In this document: positions 1-9,063 of the stretch, in pieces | Numbering within the stretch: the first letter of the stretch is position 1 | Layout of the letters: every line of letters starts with the position of its first letter | Origin: Formosa sp. Hel1_31_208 | GTDB lineage: Bacteria; Bacteroidota; Bacteroidia; Flavobacteriales; Flavobacteriaceae | Direction of reading: 5' to 3' | Length of the DNA: 64,000 nucleotides | Assembly: GCF_900104785.1 (NCBI RefSeq) | Contig: NZ_LT629733.1 | Span: forward strand, 2,955,001-3,019,000 | Translations under genes and position numbers: made by a program | Notes under the pieces: generated by a model | Databases searched by the model: none | Seen by the model: only the letters and a program-made list of their open reading frames with translations | What the model was told of the DNA's origin: nothing

Positions 1-150
1 AATCCAAAGCGAATAGATGAAGATGCTATGGCCATTGATGCTATGGAACTCATGGAAGAACATGGTATTTCACAACTTCTGGTTGAGAAAAATGGAGAAT
101 ATGCTGGGGTCATTCACATTCATGATTTAATAAAAGAAGGTATTATATAA
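1..150 (+). CDS. kdsD: C-terminal end of KpsF/GutQ-type arabinose-5-phosphate isomerase (partial)
   Basis: The frame is open from the first base and ends at TAA 148-150, giving 49 residues. It reads as the end of a CBS domain, with a DAMELMEEHGISQLLV stretch followed by YAGVIHIHDLIKEGI. That is how KdsD/KpsF sugar isomerases end; the SIS catalytic domain would lie upstream of the window. The family interconverts ribulose-5-phosphate and arabinose-5-phosphate for Kdo synthesis in the cytoplasm. The stop codon overlaps the tatC start as TAATG, so the two genes are probably cotranscribed. Another CBS-domain protein cannot be excluded from so short a piece, but kdsD next to tatC is common in Flavobacteriia. 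Confidence 0.75.
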   Translation, partial: NPKRIDEDAMAIDAMELMEEHGISQLLVEKNGEYAGVIHIHDLIKEGII

Positions 151-977
151 TGGGTAAAAAAAGCACCAATGAAATGTCATTTTTAGATCATCTTGAAGAT
201 CTAAGGTGGCATTTAATTAGAATCACAGTGGCTGTATTAGTTTGTGCAACTGTGGCTTTTATCTTTAGTGGATTCATCTTCGAACATATTATTTTTGCTC
301 CTAAACGAATGGATTTCCCTACCTATAAATGGTTATGTCAAGCCTCTCAATTTTTAGGAATAAATGACACTACATTTTGTGCTACTGAATTCCCATTTAA
401 AATTCAAAGCAGACAAATGGCGGGACAATTCTCGGCAGATATTTGGACCTCCATATATTCCGGGTTTGTTATCGCATTCCCTTATGTAATCTATCAGTTT
501 TGGAGCTTTATTAGTCCAGGGCTTCATATTAATGAACGTAGACATTCTAGAGGTTTTATAATAATTACTTCTTTCTTGTTTTTTGTTGGTGTATTATTTG
601 GCTACTATGTTGTATCGCCATTATCCATAAACTTTTTAGCTAATTATAGCGTAAGCATAGAAGTATCAAATGAATTCGATTTAAGTTCATGGGTATCCAC
701 CATACGATCTTCATGCTTAGCATCTGGTTTTGTGTTTGAACTCCCTATTATTATTTACTTTTTGACCAAAATTGGATTGGTAACGCCGCAAATCATGAAA
801 AAATATCGAAAATTCGCTCTTGTCCTGGTCTTGATACTATCAGCCATTATAACACCTCCAGACTTAGCAAGCCAGATTATTGTAGCAATTCCCATATTGA
901 TTCTATATCAAGTGAGTATTTATATCTCAAAAGTTGTAATTAGAAACCAAAACAAAAAACAAAAAGCACATGTCTGA
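150..977 (+). CDS. tatC: Sec-independent protein translocase subunit TatC
   Basis: A 275-residue polytopic inner-membrane protein and core receptor of the twin-arginine pathway, which exports folded proteins. The N-terminal signature FLDHLEDLRWHLIR (about residues 11-24) matches the TatC F-x-x-HLxELRxRL motif. Hydrophobic segments follow at about residues 25-45, 105-125, 140-160, 190-210, 220-240 and 245-265, as expected for six helices. The first periplasmic loop is long (about residues 50-100) and carries two cysteines. The ATG overlaps the upstream stop, and the end overlaps the next gene by 8 bases, so the gene lies in an operon. No tatA or tatB gene is present in this window. Confidence 0.95.
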   Translation: MGKKSTNEMSFLDHLEDLRWHLIRITVAVLVCATVAFIFSGFIFEHIIFAPKRMDFPTYKWLCQASQFLGINDTTFCATEFPFKIQSRQMAGQFSADIWTSIYSGFVIAFPYVIYQFWSFISPGLHINERRHSRGFIIITSFLFFVGVLFGYYVVSPLSINFLANYSVSIEVSNEFDLSSWVSTIRSSCLASGFVFELPIIIYFLTKIGLVTPQIMKKYRKFALVLVLILSAIITPPDLASQIIVAIPILILYQVSIYISKVVIRNQNKKQKAHV

Positions 978-1320
978 TATTGTTTCCGAATTTAATGCCT
1001 ATCGTTCAAAAATGAATGACGCTATTTTAGCTGACAACAATAAAATTATTAAGCGCATCTTTAATCTTGATACTAATGCCTTTGCTGAAGGTGGCGCCTT
1101 AGATAAAAAAACAAAAGAACTCCTAGGTCTTGTTGCTTCAACAGTATTGCGTTGTGATGATTGTATCAAATACCACCTAGAAGCTAGTTATAACGCAGGA
1201 TTAAAAAGAGAAGAGGTTGTCGAAGCGTTGGGCATTGCCACTTTGGTTGGTGGTACTATTGTTATTCCGCATCTGCGAAGAGCTTACGAATTTTGGGACG
1301 CACTAGAACAACAGCGTTAA
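970..1320 (+). CDS. Carboxymuconolactone decarboxylase / AhpD-like family protein
   Basis: A 116-residue cytoplasmic protein of the CMD/AhpD fold. A CxxC pair sits in RCDDCIKYH (about residues 57-65), the AhpD-like redox motif with a nearby histidine. The region EALGIATLVGGTIVIPH near the end is also typical of the family. Members act as alkylhydroperoxidase-type thiol reductases or as decarboxylases; the CxxC favours the redox role, but the substrate is unknown. It overlaps the end of tatC by 8 bases and sits before lptB, an arrangement frequent in Flavobacteriia. Family assignment is confident, function is not. Confidence 0.85.
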   Translation: MSDIVSEFNAYRSKMNDAILADNNKIIKRIFNLDTNAFAEGGALDKKTKELLGLVASTVLRCDDCIKYHLEASYNAGLKREEVVEALGIATLVGGTIVIPHLRRAYEFWDALEQQR

Positions 1321-1335
1321 ACTTTTAATAAAGGA

Positions 1336-1350
1336 AGAACGACTCGTTCT
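1336..1350 (+). terminator. Small hairpin after the tatC/AhpD-like operon (weak terminator candidate)
   Basis: A perfect 6-bp stem (AGAACG / CGTTCT) with a 3-base loop starts 16 bases after the upstream stop and is followed by GATTTT. The stem is short and the T run is poor, so termination is only a possibility. Confidence 0.25.
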
Positions 1351-1383
1351 GATTTTGCTATTTTAGCTTATATTTCATCAGTT

Positions 1384-2127
1384 ATGAAAACACTTAGAGC
1401 CGACAATTTAATGAAGTCCTATAACGGACGAAAAGTAGTTAAAGATGTATCTTTAGAAGTCAAACAAGGAGAAATCGTAGGTTTATTGGGGCCTAATGGT
1501 GCTGGAAAAACCACATCCTTTTATATGATTGTGGGTCTTATCAAACCTAATGGTGGAAATATTTATCTCGACGATACCGAAATCACGAGTTTTCCAATGT
1601 ATAAACGTGCTCAAAACGGCATTGGCTATCTAGCTCAAGAAGCTTCAGTATTTAGAAAACTGAGTATTGAAGATAATATTTTGAGTGTATTACAAATGAC
1701 GAAACTGAGCAAGAAGGAACAGCAGGATAAAATGGAATCCCTCATTGAAGAGTTTAGCTTAGGGCACATCAGAAAAAGCCGAGGTGATTTACTTTCTGGT
1801 GGTGAACGACGTCGAACTGAAATTGCTCGTGCTCTCGCTACAGATCCTGATTTCATTTTATTAGATGAACCCTTCGCTGGTGTGGATCCCGTTGCAGTCG
1901 AGGATATCCAACGTATCATCGCCCAATTGACAAAAAAGAATATTGGGATTCTTATTACAGATCATAACGTACAAGAAACTTTAGCGATTACAGACCGAAC
2001 GTACTTAATGTTTGAAGGTAGCATTCTTAAAGCTGGAAAACCTGAAGAACTCGCAAGTGACGACATGGTGCGAAAGGTATATCTAGGTCAGAACTTTGAG
2101 TTGCGTAAGAAAAAGTTGGAGTTCTAA
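1384..2127 (+). CDS. lptB: LPS export ABC transporter ATP-binding protein LptB
   Basis: A 247-residue ATPase that powers lipopolysaccharide extraction from the inner membrane as part of LptB2FG. Walker [10 protein letters not shown] lies at residues 36-44, the ABC signature is LSGGERRR, and the Walker B region is [13 protein letters not shown]. The substitution of Q by E in the signature (SGGERRR) is characteristic of LptB. Length matches the family (about 240). The gene ends exactly where the convergent DUF808 gene ends, with no space for a terminator between them. A nearby KdsD-type gene fits a role in LPS biogenesis. Confidence 0.95.
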   Translation: MKTLRADNLMKSYNGRKVVKDVSLEVKQGEIVGLLGPNGAGKTTSFYMIVGLIKPNGGNIYLDDTEITSFPMYKRAQNGIGYLAQEASVFRKLSIEDNILSVLQMTKLSKKEQQDKMESLIEEFSLGHIRKSRGDLLSGGERRRTEIARALATDPDFILLDEPFAGVDPVAVEDIQRIIAQLTKKNIGILITDHNVQETLAITDRTYLMFEGSILKAGKPEELASDDMVRKVYLGQNFELRKKKLEF

Positions 2128-3024
2128 TTAGTCCGACTTAACCAAGGTTTTATTAAATAACATACGGTAAAGTTTCTTCAAAAGTTTAACTGCTAAAAGC
2201 GTTATGGCTCCAACTAACAAGCCCACAATAAAATCTCGCAATATTGATGGGATTTCTTCCAAGAAATGATGTAAAAATTCTACGTTATGTACAAATATGC
2301 CACCAGCAACCAAAAGCAAGGCTAACGTTCCAATAACGGATAAACTCTTAATTATTTTTGGCAAGGCGTTCACTAAAACGGTTCCAATAGAGTAAGAAAT
2401 TCCTTTTTTGCCATTACTCATTTTAATTAATCGAAATCCTAGATCATCCATTCTAACAATGAGTGCTACAATCCCATAGACTCCTGCAGTGGCTATGACA
2501 GCAACTATAGAAACGACTATAATTTGAAATAACAACTCTTTTCCAACTACAGTTCCTAAAGCAATAATTATAATTTCTACTGAAAGTATAAAATCGGTTA
2601 CTATTGCTGATTTTATTTTTGACTTTTCTAAGGTTAAAAGTTCTTCTTTAGAAAAATCTTCTTTTAATTTAACGACCTCTTCATGATGATGTGGCACAAG
2701 ATATTCGTAAATTTTTTCTGCTCCTTCATAAGCTAAATAAACGCCCCCTAGCACAAGAATCACAATTACTGCCCATGGCAAAAACGCACTCAATAAAAAT
2801 GCTAAAGGTAAAATAATCAACTTATTTAGCATCGAACCTTTGGTTATAGCCCAAAGTACAGGAATCTCTCTTGATGACACAAAGCCAGAAGCTTTTTCTG
2901 CATTCACAGCCAAATCATCGCCCAAAATACCTGCCGTTTTTTTTGTGGTTATTTTACTCATTGCAGCAACATCGTCCATGAGTGCTCCAATATCATCTAA
3001 TAATGCAAAAAATCCTGATGCCAT
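2128..3024 (-). CDS. DUF808 (YedI-like) family inner-membrane protein
   Basis: A 298-residue membrane protein. The N-terminus, with FFALLDDIGALMDDVAAMSK followed by KTAGILGDDLAVNA, is the conserved signature of the DUF808/YedI family. Several hydrophobic segments follow (about residues 70-100, 140-190, 225-245 and 260-280). The family has no established function; members are conserved inner-membrane proteins. It lies 26 bases downstream of pssA on the same strand, so cotranscription is likely. Family assignment is strong. Confidence 0.85.
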   Translation of the reverse strand: MASGFFALLDDIGALMDDVAAMSKITTKKTAGILGDDLAVNAEKASGFVSSREIPVLWAITKGSMLNKLIILPLAFLLSAFLPWAVIVILVLGGVYLAYEGAEKIYEYLVPHHHEEVVKLKEDFSKEELLTLEKSKIKSAIVTDFILSVEIIIIALGTVVGKELLFQIIVVSIVAVIATAGVYGIVALIVRMDDLGFRLIKMSNGKKGISYSIGTVLVNALPKIIKSLSVIGTLALLLVAGGIFVHNVEFLHHFLEEIPSILRDFIVGLLVGAITLLAVKLLKKLYRMLFNKTLVKSD

Positions 3025-3050
3025 TACTTGTAATTAAATGTTTGAATAAA

Positions 3051-3806
3051 TTATTTAGATGTTGTGCTTTTAAGTACCGATAGTACAATATAGAGTAACA
3101 TAATTAAAGGGATTGCTATAAAATGAAATAGTATCATTAACAGTATACTCGATACGATTAATGCATATCGAAATTTATTATCTAAAAACCCATAGTTTTT
3201 AAATTTTAAGGCAAGTAATTTTATATTTGAGTTCAACAAATAACAACTCACTAGAGTTAACCCTATTAAAAACCACTCATTCAATATTAAATGAGTCGCT
3301 AAATTATTATTGTGAAACTCTATAATCAAGGGCAACGACAAGATAAGTAAGGCATTGGCAGGTGTTGGCAGACCTTTAAAATAACTTTGCTGATCTTCAT
3401 CAATATTGAATTTAGCCAAACGATACGCAGAAGCCAAGGTAATACACAAACCAATAAGCGTTATTGGTTCAATGTGCAAGTCACTAAAGCTGAATTTTGA
3501 GCTCCATTCCTTTTGAGTCACTATTTCTGGAGCACCTATACTCAATGCAATCAGTTTATACATAACAATACCAGGCACCAACCCACTGGTTACCATATCT
3601 GCTAACGAATCCAACTGCACACCCAAAGCACTTTGTACCTTGAGTTTTCTCGCCAATAAACCATCGAAAAAATCAAAGAAAATACCCAGAAACACAAAAG
3701 CTGAGGCTGCAATAAAATTATTATGTACAGCGAACACGACGGCAATACTTCCGCTCAATAAATTAAGAAGTGTTACAAAATTTGGAATGTATTTTTTTAT
3801 GGACAT
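3051..3806 (-). CDS. pssA: CDP-diacylglycerol--serine O-phosphatidyltransferase
   Basis: A 251-residue integral membrane enzyme that makes phosphatidylserine from CDP-diacylglycerol and serine, the step before phosphatidylethanolamine. The CDP-alcohol phosphotransferase motif DG-x2-AR-x8-G-x3-D-x3-D is complete: D48, G49, A52, R53, G62, D66 and D70. Hydrophobic helices run through the rest of the protein, and the SIKKYIPNFVTLLNLLSG start is typical of the bacterial type II enzyme. It is transcribed away from the PorV/PorQ-like gene, with about 100 bases between them. Confidence 0.93.
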   Translation of the reverse strand: MSIKKYIPNFVTLLNLLSGSIAVVFAVHNNFIAASAFVFLGIFFDFFDGLLARKLKVQSALGVQLDSLADMVTSGLVPGIVMYKLIALSIGAPEIVTQKEWSSKFSFSDLHIEPITLIGLCITLASAYRLAKFNIDEDQQSYFKGLPTPANALLILSLPLIIEFHNNNLATHLILNEWFLIGLTLVSCYLLNSNIKLLALKFKNYGFLDNKFRYALIVSSILLMILFHFIAIPLIMLLYIVLSVLKSTTSK

Positions 3807-3905
3807 ACATTAGATTTGTGTAAAAATAGCAAACTATTTACGACTATTCCAAAACATGTGCAATATCTAAGGTCTTTTACAGTTTAATAGATGAAAAATA
3901 ATGTG

Positions 3906-3913
3906 CATCTTTG
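3906..3913 (+). promoter_or_regulatory. Candidate -7 box that bears on the start of the PorV/PorQ-like gene
   Basis: CATCTTTG is one mismatch from the Bacteroidetes -7 consensus TAnnTTTG and is followed by GTAAAAAA. It lies inside the reading frame that begins at ATG 3901. If it is used, the transcript would start after that ATG and translation would begin at TTG 3931. No clear -33 TTG is present. Confidence 0.35.
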
Positions 3914-3930
3914 TAAAAAAAATTTTGCTG

Positions 3931-4995
3931 TTGAAAAAGTACATTTTCATTGTCTCCACTTTGATTACTTTTCTGTGTACTGCTCAAACTAAATATTCGA
4001 ATGAATTTTTGAATATTGGTGTCGATGCAGCTGCCCTAGGAATGAGTAATAGCGTGGTTTCTCACTCTGCCGACGTAAATTCTGGATATTGGAATCCGGC
4101 TGGTTTAGTCAATATTGAAGATAACCAGTTAGCCCTATTACATTCTAATTACTTTGCGAATATTGCAAACTACAATTACATTGCATTTGCCAAGCCTCTT
4201 GATGATAGAAGTGCTATCGGAATATCACTTATTAGATTTGGTGTTGATGATATTTTAGACACCACCCAATTGATTGATGATCAAGGAACCATTAATTACG
4301 ACCGTATTAGTTTGTTTTCTACAGCAGATTATGCCTTAACCTTTTCCTATGCAAGAAGGTTACCGCTTGACGGATTAAGCTATGGTGTAAATGCGAAGGT
4401 CGTTCGACGTATTATAGGAGATTTTGCAAATTCCTGGGGATTTGGTTTAGATGCTGGTATTCAGTTTGAGACGAAGAATGATTGGAAATTTGGGATTATG
4501 GCGAGAGATATAACAACCACATTTAATGCCTGGTCATTTGACGATGACAAATTAGCAACCATACAAAATGCTATTGAAGGACAAAACCAAACGGTTCCTG
4601 AAAGTACAGAACTTACCATTCCGAAGTTACAAATAGGTATGTCTAAAAAGTTCATATTTAATTATGATTATTCTTTGTTGACCTCACTCGATCTTAATGT
4701 AAGATTCGAACAAAATAATGATGTCATTTCAACCTCTTTTGCCAGTGTAAATCCTGCACTAGGTTTTGAATTTGGCTATACAGATCTAGTATTTTTAAGA
4801 GGTGGCCTTGGAAATTTTCAAAATGAACTACAAATTGATAATTCAGAAGACTTAACGTTTCAACCTAGTTTAGGTCTTGGATTTAAATATAGAGGTATTC
4901 AAATAGATTATGCATTCACTGATATTGGAGACCAAAGTGCAGCCTTATACTCTAATGTGTTCTCTTTAAAACTCGATTTTAGTATCTTTAGATAG
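3931..4995 (+). CDS. PorV/PorQ-family outer-membrane beta-barrel protein
   Basis: A 354-residue exported protein. The TTG start at 3931 gives a compact signal peptide (KKYIFIVSTLITFLCTAQ, cut after the Ala or Gln); the alternative ATG at 3901 adds ten residues and overlaps a candidate -7 box. The mature start, with NIGVDAAALGMSNSVVSH and then DVNSGYWNPAGL, is the conserved N-terminus of the PorV/PorQ family. Family members are outer-membrane barrels associated with the type IX secretion system. Which subfamily this one belongs to, and whether it serves secretion, cannot be told from sequence alone. The stop codon overlaps the GTG of lnt. Confidence 0.8.
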   Translation: MKKYIFIVSTLITFLCTAQTKYSNEFLNIGVDAAALGMSNSVVSHSADVNSGYWNPAGLVNIEDNQLALLHSNYFANIANYNYIAFAKPLDDRSAIGISLIRFGVDDILDTTQLIDDQGTINYDRISLFSTADYALTFSYARRLPLDGLSYGVNAKVVRRIIGDFANSWGFGLDAGIQFETKNDWKFGIMARDITTTFNAWSFDDDKLATIQNAIEGQNQTVPESTELTIPKLQIGMSKKFIFNYDYSLLTSLDLNVRFEQNNDVISTSFASVNPALGFEFGYTDLVFLRGGLGNFQNELQIDNSEDLTFQPSLGLGFKYRGIQIDYAFTDIGDQSAALYSNVFSLKLDFSIFR

Positions 4996-6593
4996 TGAAC
5001 CGAACCTTACTCGCCTTAGTTTCAGGAATAATATTAGCACTAGCATGGCCTAGCTATGGTTTTCCTATATTGCTATTCTTTGCATTTGTACCATTGCTTA
5101 TGGCTGAAAGGGAACTTCGATTATCTGAAGTAAAACGAAAGGGGCTTCAACTATTTGGTTTATCATATCTCGCGTTTTTTATCTGGAATATCATTACTAC
5201 AAGCTGGCTCAGACATGCAGATATTTTTGGCGCAAGTTTTGCTGTATTTGTCAACTCGGGATTGATGGCTTTACTCATGCTGCTTTATCATAAATATGCT
5301 AAAAGACAGTCCCAAAACCGTGCCTTATTATTTCTTGTTGCACTATGGATTAGTTTTGAAAAACTCCATCTAGAATGGGAGTTTTCATGGCCTTGGTTAA
5401 ACTTAGGTAACGGCTTTTCAGAATATATTACTTGGATTCAATGGTACGAATACACAGGCACCTTTGGTGGCACACTTTGGGTATGGCTTTTAAATATATT
5501 GATTTTTAAGGGTATTTTATCGTATCAAAAAGAACGCTCAAAAGCTCGACTAAAATCTTTACTTCTAAAAAGCAGCCTACTTATTCTATTTCCTATTCTC
5601 ATTTCATTAAGTATATACTACTCTTATTCACATGAAGGCGAAAAAATAAATGTGATTGCCTTACAACCTAATATTGACCCTTATTCTGAAAAATATGCGG
5701 CAACTAATATTAAGTTTTCAGATCTGTTTATCGAACTGAGCAACACAAAAATTACAGATTCTACAGATTTTATTGTGGCACCTGAAACTTTTTTTGCAGA
5801 GAGTACCTATATTAATCGGTTTGACAATTCATTATTAAAAAACAGGTTGGAACGCTATGTGAGCCAACATCCCAATATCAATTTAATTACCGGAATTTCA
5901 TTTGTTGACTTCTTTAAAGATCCTAAACGTATTCGAAAGGAAACTAATACCTACAAATACCAACCAAACACTTGGTATGATGATTACAATTCGGCCATTT
6001 TTATCAATACGTCCGATTCTGTTGCTAAATACCACAAATCAAAATTAGTAGTTGGTGTAGAGAACTTTCCGTATCAAGGCATTTTAAAGCCATTAATTGG
6101 CGATGCTATGATAGATTTAGGCGGTACGGTAGCTATGAAAACTACTCAAAATTACAGAGGTGTTTTTACGTCGTCAAATTCAAAATTTAAAGTAGGGCCA
6201 ATCATTTGTTACGAATCTGTTTATGGTGAATTTGTAACAGGATATATTAGAAACGATGCCAATTTTTTAGCAATTATTACCAATGATGCCTGGTGGAATG
6301 AAACACAAGGTCATAAACAACATCTCAGTTATGCACGATTAAGAGCTGTAGAGACCAGACGAGATATCGTAAGAAGCGCAAATACTGGGATTTCAGCTAT
6401 TATTAATGCAAAAGGTGACATCACTACACAATTGGGCTATAACCAAAAAGGAGCCTTATCTGGTCAACTCATATCGAATGATAAAATAACCTTTTATGTC
6501 TTAGCTGGAGATTATATCGCTCGAATAAGCATTTTTGTTTTGGTGTTTGTGTTTTTGATTGGGTTCTTCCGAAGACAGCGAGAAACTCTATAA
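4995..6593 (+). CDS. lnt: Apolipoprotein N-acyltransferase
   Basis: A 532-residue inner-membrane enzyme that adds the third acyl chain to the N-terminal cysteine of lipoproteins. The N-terminal half has several transmembrane helices (from about residues 5, 50, 85, 105, 150 and 190). The C-terminal half is a nitrilase-fold domain with the catalytic triad visible as Glu in VAPETFF, Lys in KYHKSKLV and Cys in PIICYESVYGEF. A last hydrophobic segment is near residues 500-525. The start is GTG, overlapping the previous stop by one base, so translation is probably coupled. It ends 9 bases from the convergent end of the polysaccharide locus. Confidence 0.93.
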   Translation: MNRTLLALVSGIILALAWPSYGFPILLFFAFVPLLMAERELRLSEVKRKGLQLFGLSYLAFFIWNIITTSWLRHADIFGASFAVFVNSGLMALLMLLYHKYAKRQSQNRALLFLVALWISFEKLHLEWEFSWPWLNLGNGFSEYITWIQWYEYTGTFGGTLWVWLLNILIFKGILSYQKERSKARLKSLLLKSSLLILFPILISLSIYYSYSHEGEKINVIALQPNIDPYSEKYAATNIKFSDLFIELSNTKITDSTDFIVAPETFFAESTYINRFDNSLLKNRLERYVSQHPNINLITGISFVDFFKDPKRIRKETNTYKYQPNTWYDDYNSAIFINTSDSVAKYHKSKLVVGVENFPYQGILKPLIGDAMIDLGGTVAMKTTQNYRGVFTSSNSKFKVGPIICYESVYGEFVTGYIRNDANFLAIITNDAWWNETQGHKQHLSYARLRAVETRRDIVRSANTGISAIINAKGDITTQLGYNQKGALSGQLISNDKITFYVLAGDYIARISIFVLVFVFLIGFFRRQRETL

Positions 6594-6602
6594 AAATACT
6601 AC

Positions 6603-7997
6603 TCATTGACCTCTGTAATATAAAATGGTACTGAGGGTTTTGACTATAATATTTAAATCCAGAAAAATACCGCGATGCTTGATATAAAACAAGTCGTACT
6701 GGAGTTTGGTTAGACTATCATCAACTGAAGAACCATATCTTGTTTTTACCTGTGCCCAGCCAGTTAGTCCGGGTTTGATAATATGACGTGTTTCATAAAA
6801 TGGAATAATACGAGATAATTCATTTACAAAAAACGGTCGTTCTGGTCTCGGACCAATAATACTCATTTCACCACGAATCACATTTATAAATTGTGGAATT
6901 TCATCGAGTCGGGAACGTCTTAAAAAGGTACCAAACTTCGTAATTCGAACATCATTTTTTTGTGCCCATTTTGCGCCATCTTTTTCAGCATTTACAATCA
7001 TACTTCTAAGTTTCACAATTTCAAAGGGCTTTCCATTTTGACCCACACGTTCTTGCGTATAAAAAAGCGGTCCTTTATTACCTATGAGATTACCTAAAAG
7101 AATAAATGGAAGAATACAAAGCCCAAAACATAATCCTAATACTGAAAACACAATATCAAATGCTCTATGAAAAAATAGATACAGTGTATTTTGATTACTT
7201 CTGCTAAATGGAAAATATTTATAAAAATCCTTACCTATAAACTGAATAGGTACACGATAGGTTAATTCTTCATAAACCTGAGTGTACTCTCTAATTGTAA
7301 AGCCTTGATCTAGAAGATTAATTAAGTCATGATATATTTCTGATGTTATGGTTTCAGAATTATAACTAGCAACCAACACTTCAGATATTTTTTCCTTCCG
7401 AATAACATCCATGAGTTCGTTGGGTTCAAACTCTTTTAAGCCTTTAAATTTAATCGGCGATTCAGATTCAGATTCACAATTGATAAATCCAACAATTTTA
7501 TAATTTGGATCCGATTGATTTAAGGGTTTTATGATGTTCTCTATATTAGATATTTCACCCACTAATAGGACCTTTTTATAAAATCGAGGCGTGGAAATAA
7601 AAGCAATATAAGCCCATCTCCACAAAAAAATCATCACAATTATTGTGAGATAAAACAAAACAATTTGCAGCCTTTGTTCGGGTAAAAAGGGAGTAAGTAC
7701 CGGTGTTAAAAGATAAAATAAAACAGTGACTGATACGGTCAAAACGATATTTCTAAAGGTCACATCCAATTTACTGGATTTTTGAAGATCATAAATTTCG
7801 AAAATCGTCCCAAAAACGGTGATATAAATAACCAATACTGCTAAAGGAATTACATTATCTCTGTTAATGGTCAGGTACTCAAAATTAAAAAACAGCTCTA
7901 ATGTGTAAATACCAATAAAAACAAAAACGATATCTAATAGACGTAAGAGTACTTTTCGTTCTGATACTTCAAAGTGAATGTCCTTTTTTCTAGCCAT
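6603..7997 (-). CDS. Long polyprenyl glycosylphosphotransferase (WbaP/WcaJ-like initiating enzyme)
   Basis: A 464-residue membrane enzyme expected to transfer a sugar-1-phosphate from a nucleotide sugar to undecaprenyl phosphate and so start repeat-unit assembly. The N-terminal half has four hydrophobic helices and a FlaA1-like domain (about 130-240). The catalytic domain has EIVKLRSM, RLDEIPQF with an intact Asp-Glu dyad, GPRPERP and KPGLTGWAQVKTRYG. I chose ATG 7997 because the upstream in-frame TTG at 8027 would overlap a candidate promoter. It is the last gene of the locus, 9 bases from the end of lnt. The locus holds a second, shorter initiating enzyme at 41787-42374. Confidence 0.9.
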   Translation of the reverse strand: MARKKDIHFEVSERKVLLRLLDIVFVFIGIYTLELFFNFEYLTINRDNVIPLAVLVIYITVFGTIFEIYDLQKSSKLDVTFRNIVLTVSVTVLFYLLTPVLTPFLPEQRLQIVLFYLTIIVMIFLWRWAYIAFISTPRFYKKVLLVGEISNIENIIKPLNQSDPNYKIVGFINCESESESPIKFKGLKEFEPNELMDVIRKEKISEVLVASYNSETITSEIYHDLINLLDQGFTIREYTQVYEELTYRVPIQFIGKDFYKYFPFSRSNQNTLYLFFHRAFDIVFSVLGLCFGLCILPFILLGNLIGNKGPLFYTQERVGQNGKPFEIVKLRSMIVNAEKDGAKWAQKNDVRITKFGTFLRRSRLDEIPQFINVIRGEMSIIGPRPERPFFVNELSRIIPFYETRHIIKPGLTGWAQVKTRYGSSVDDSLTKLQYDLFYIKHRGIFLDLNIIVKTLSTILYYRGQ

Positions 7998-8015
7998 TTT
8001 ATAACGCTTATGTTG

Positions 8016-8047
8016 TAAATATAACAAGTTAAGATGAACTAGTCCAA
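8016..8047 (-). promoter_or_regulatory. Candidate internal promoter before the long glycosylphosphotransferase gene
   Basis: On the minus strand, TTG (8047-8045), 21 bases and TATATTTA (8023-8016) resemble TTG-N19-TAnnTTTG with one mismatch in the -7 box. It is 18 bases before ATG 7997. Confidence 0.35.
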
Positions 8048-8052
8048 TTATA

Positions 8053-9063
8053 CTATTTTAAAATATTCAACCACTGATTTTTGATTAAGCTCCAATCAAA
8101 TTGCTCTACTTTTTCTCTCGCATTTTTAATGATTCGTAATCTTTTTTCATGATTCACAAAAAGTTCTGAAATCGCTTTTGCCATGGCTTCAACATCATTT
8201 GGCTCAACCAATAAACCATTAGTCTCATGATCAATAAGGTAAGGTAAGCCACCAACATTAGTCGATACTACTGGTAGACCCAGCGCCATGGCTTCGATAA
8301 CGCTTAAAGGCATATTGTCAAAATTTGTAGTATTGATGAATACATTATAATCTGCTGAGAGGGCAATCCATGCTTCTTTAGTGAGTTTACCTGTAAATTT
8401 CACTTCTAATTTTAAATCTGCCGCCATCTGTTTGACTTCTGCTAAACTCCCATCTGAATCTGGACCTACCATACAGAGCTGGACTTTGGGATAGGATGAT
8501 TTTAATTGATCTAAAACATGAACTGCAAGTTTTGGGTTATAAATTTTTGAGAAGGATCGTACCCATAGTAGTCTCGGACTGTCATAGGTTGTATCGCACA
8601 CCTTATAATGAGCTATTTGTAAGCTATTAGGAATATATTTAAGATTAGAAAAACCGTGACGTTCAAAAGCTTCTTTAAGATAGAGAGATGGCGCTATATT
8701 ATACTTAGCATTTTTAAAAATCAGGCGACTCATTTTGGGAGATGATATGAGTCGTTTTGGAAGATTTCCACCGTGCAAAATGGGATAAAATGTTAGTTTA
8801 AAGATACGGCATAACTGACTAATTACTAAGGCGTAATAGAAATTTTGAGTACTGTAAGTATCTATTAATACAGCATCAACCTTAGCTCTTAATACCACTA
8901 CTTTTCTTATCATATCCAAAAGACGCAACACTTTGTTGTTATAACTGGATGCATAATACATTGTGATACCTTCTTTAGACAACAAAGGCCCTAGCACATC
9001 AATGTATGAGATGTTATGCTTGGATGCGTGCAGTTGGTTTCCTATGTACAGGACGTTTTTCAT
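8053..9063 (-). CDS. Glycosyltransferase family 4 protein
   Basis: A 336-residue GT-B fold enzyme predicted to add one sugar to a lipid-linked glycan at the cytoplasmic membrane face. The C-terminal nucleotide-sugar domain contains LLWVRSFSKIYNPKLAV, a VGPDSDG segment, and SVIEAMALGLPVV with a D-x7-E version of the EX7E motif, followed by STNVGGLPYLI. Donor and acceptor cannot be deduced. The start overlaps the upstream Wzy-like gene by 50 bases, suggesting tight coupling. It is somewhat short for GT4, but both halves are present. Confidence 0.87.
   Translation of the reverse strand: MKNVLYIGNQLHASKHNISYIDVLGPLLSKEGITMYYASSYNNKVLRLLDMIRKVVVLRAKVDAVLIDTYSTQNFYYALVISQLCRIFKLTFYPILHGGNLPKRLISSPKMSRLIFKNAKYNIAPSLYLKEAFERHGFSNLKYIPNSLQIAHYKVCDTTYDSPRLLWVRSFSKIYNPKLAVHVLDQLKSSYPKVQLCMVGPDSDGSLAEVKQMAADLKLEVKFTGKLTKEAWIALSADYNVFINTTNFDNMPLSVIEAMALGLPVVSTNVGGLPYLIDHETNGLLVEPNDVEAMAKAISELFVNHEKRLRIIKNAREKVEQFDWSLIKNQWLNILK

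Noticed and set aside
1635..1919. Minus-strand frame inside lptB
   Set aside because: Fully contained in a conserved gene, Ser-rich composition typical of a shadow frame.
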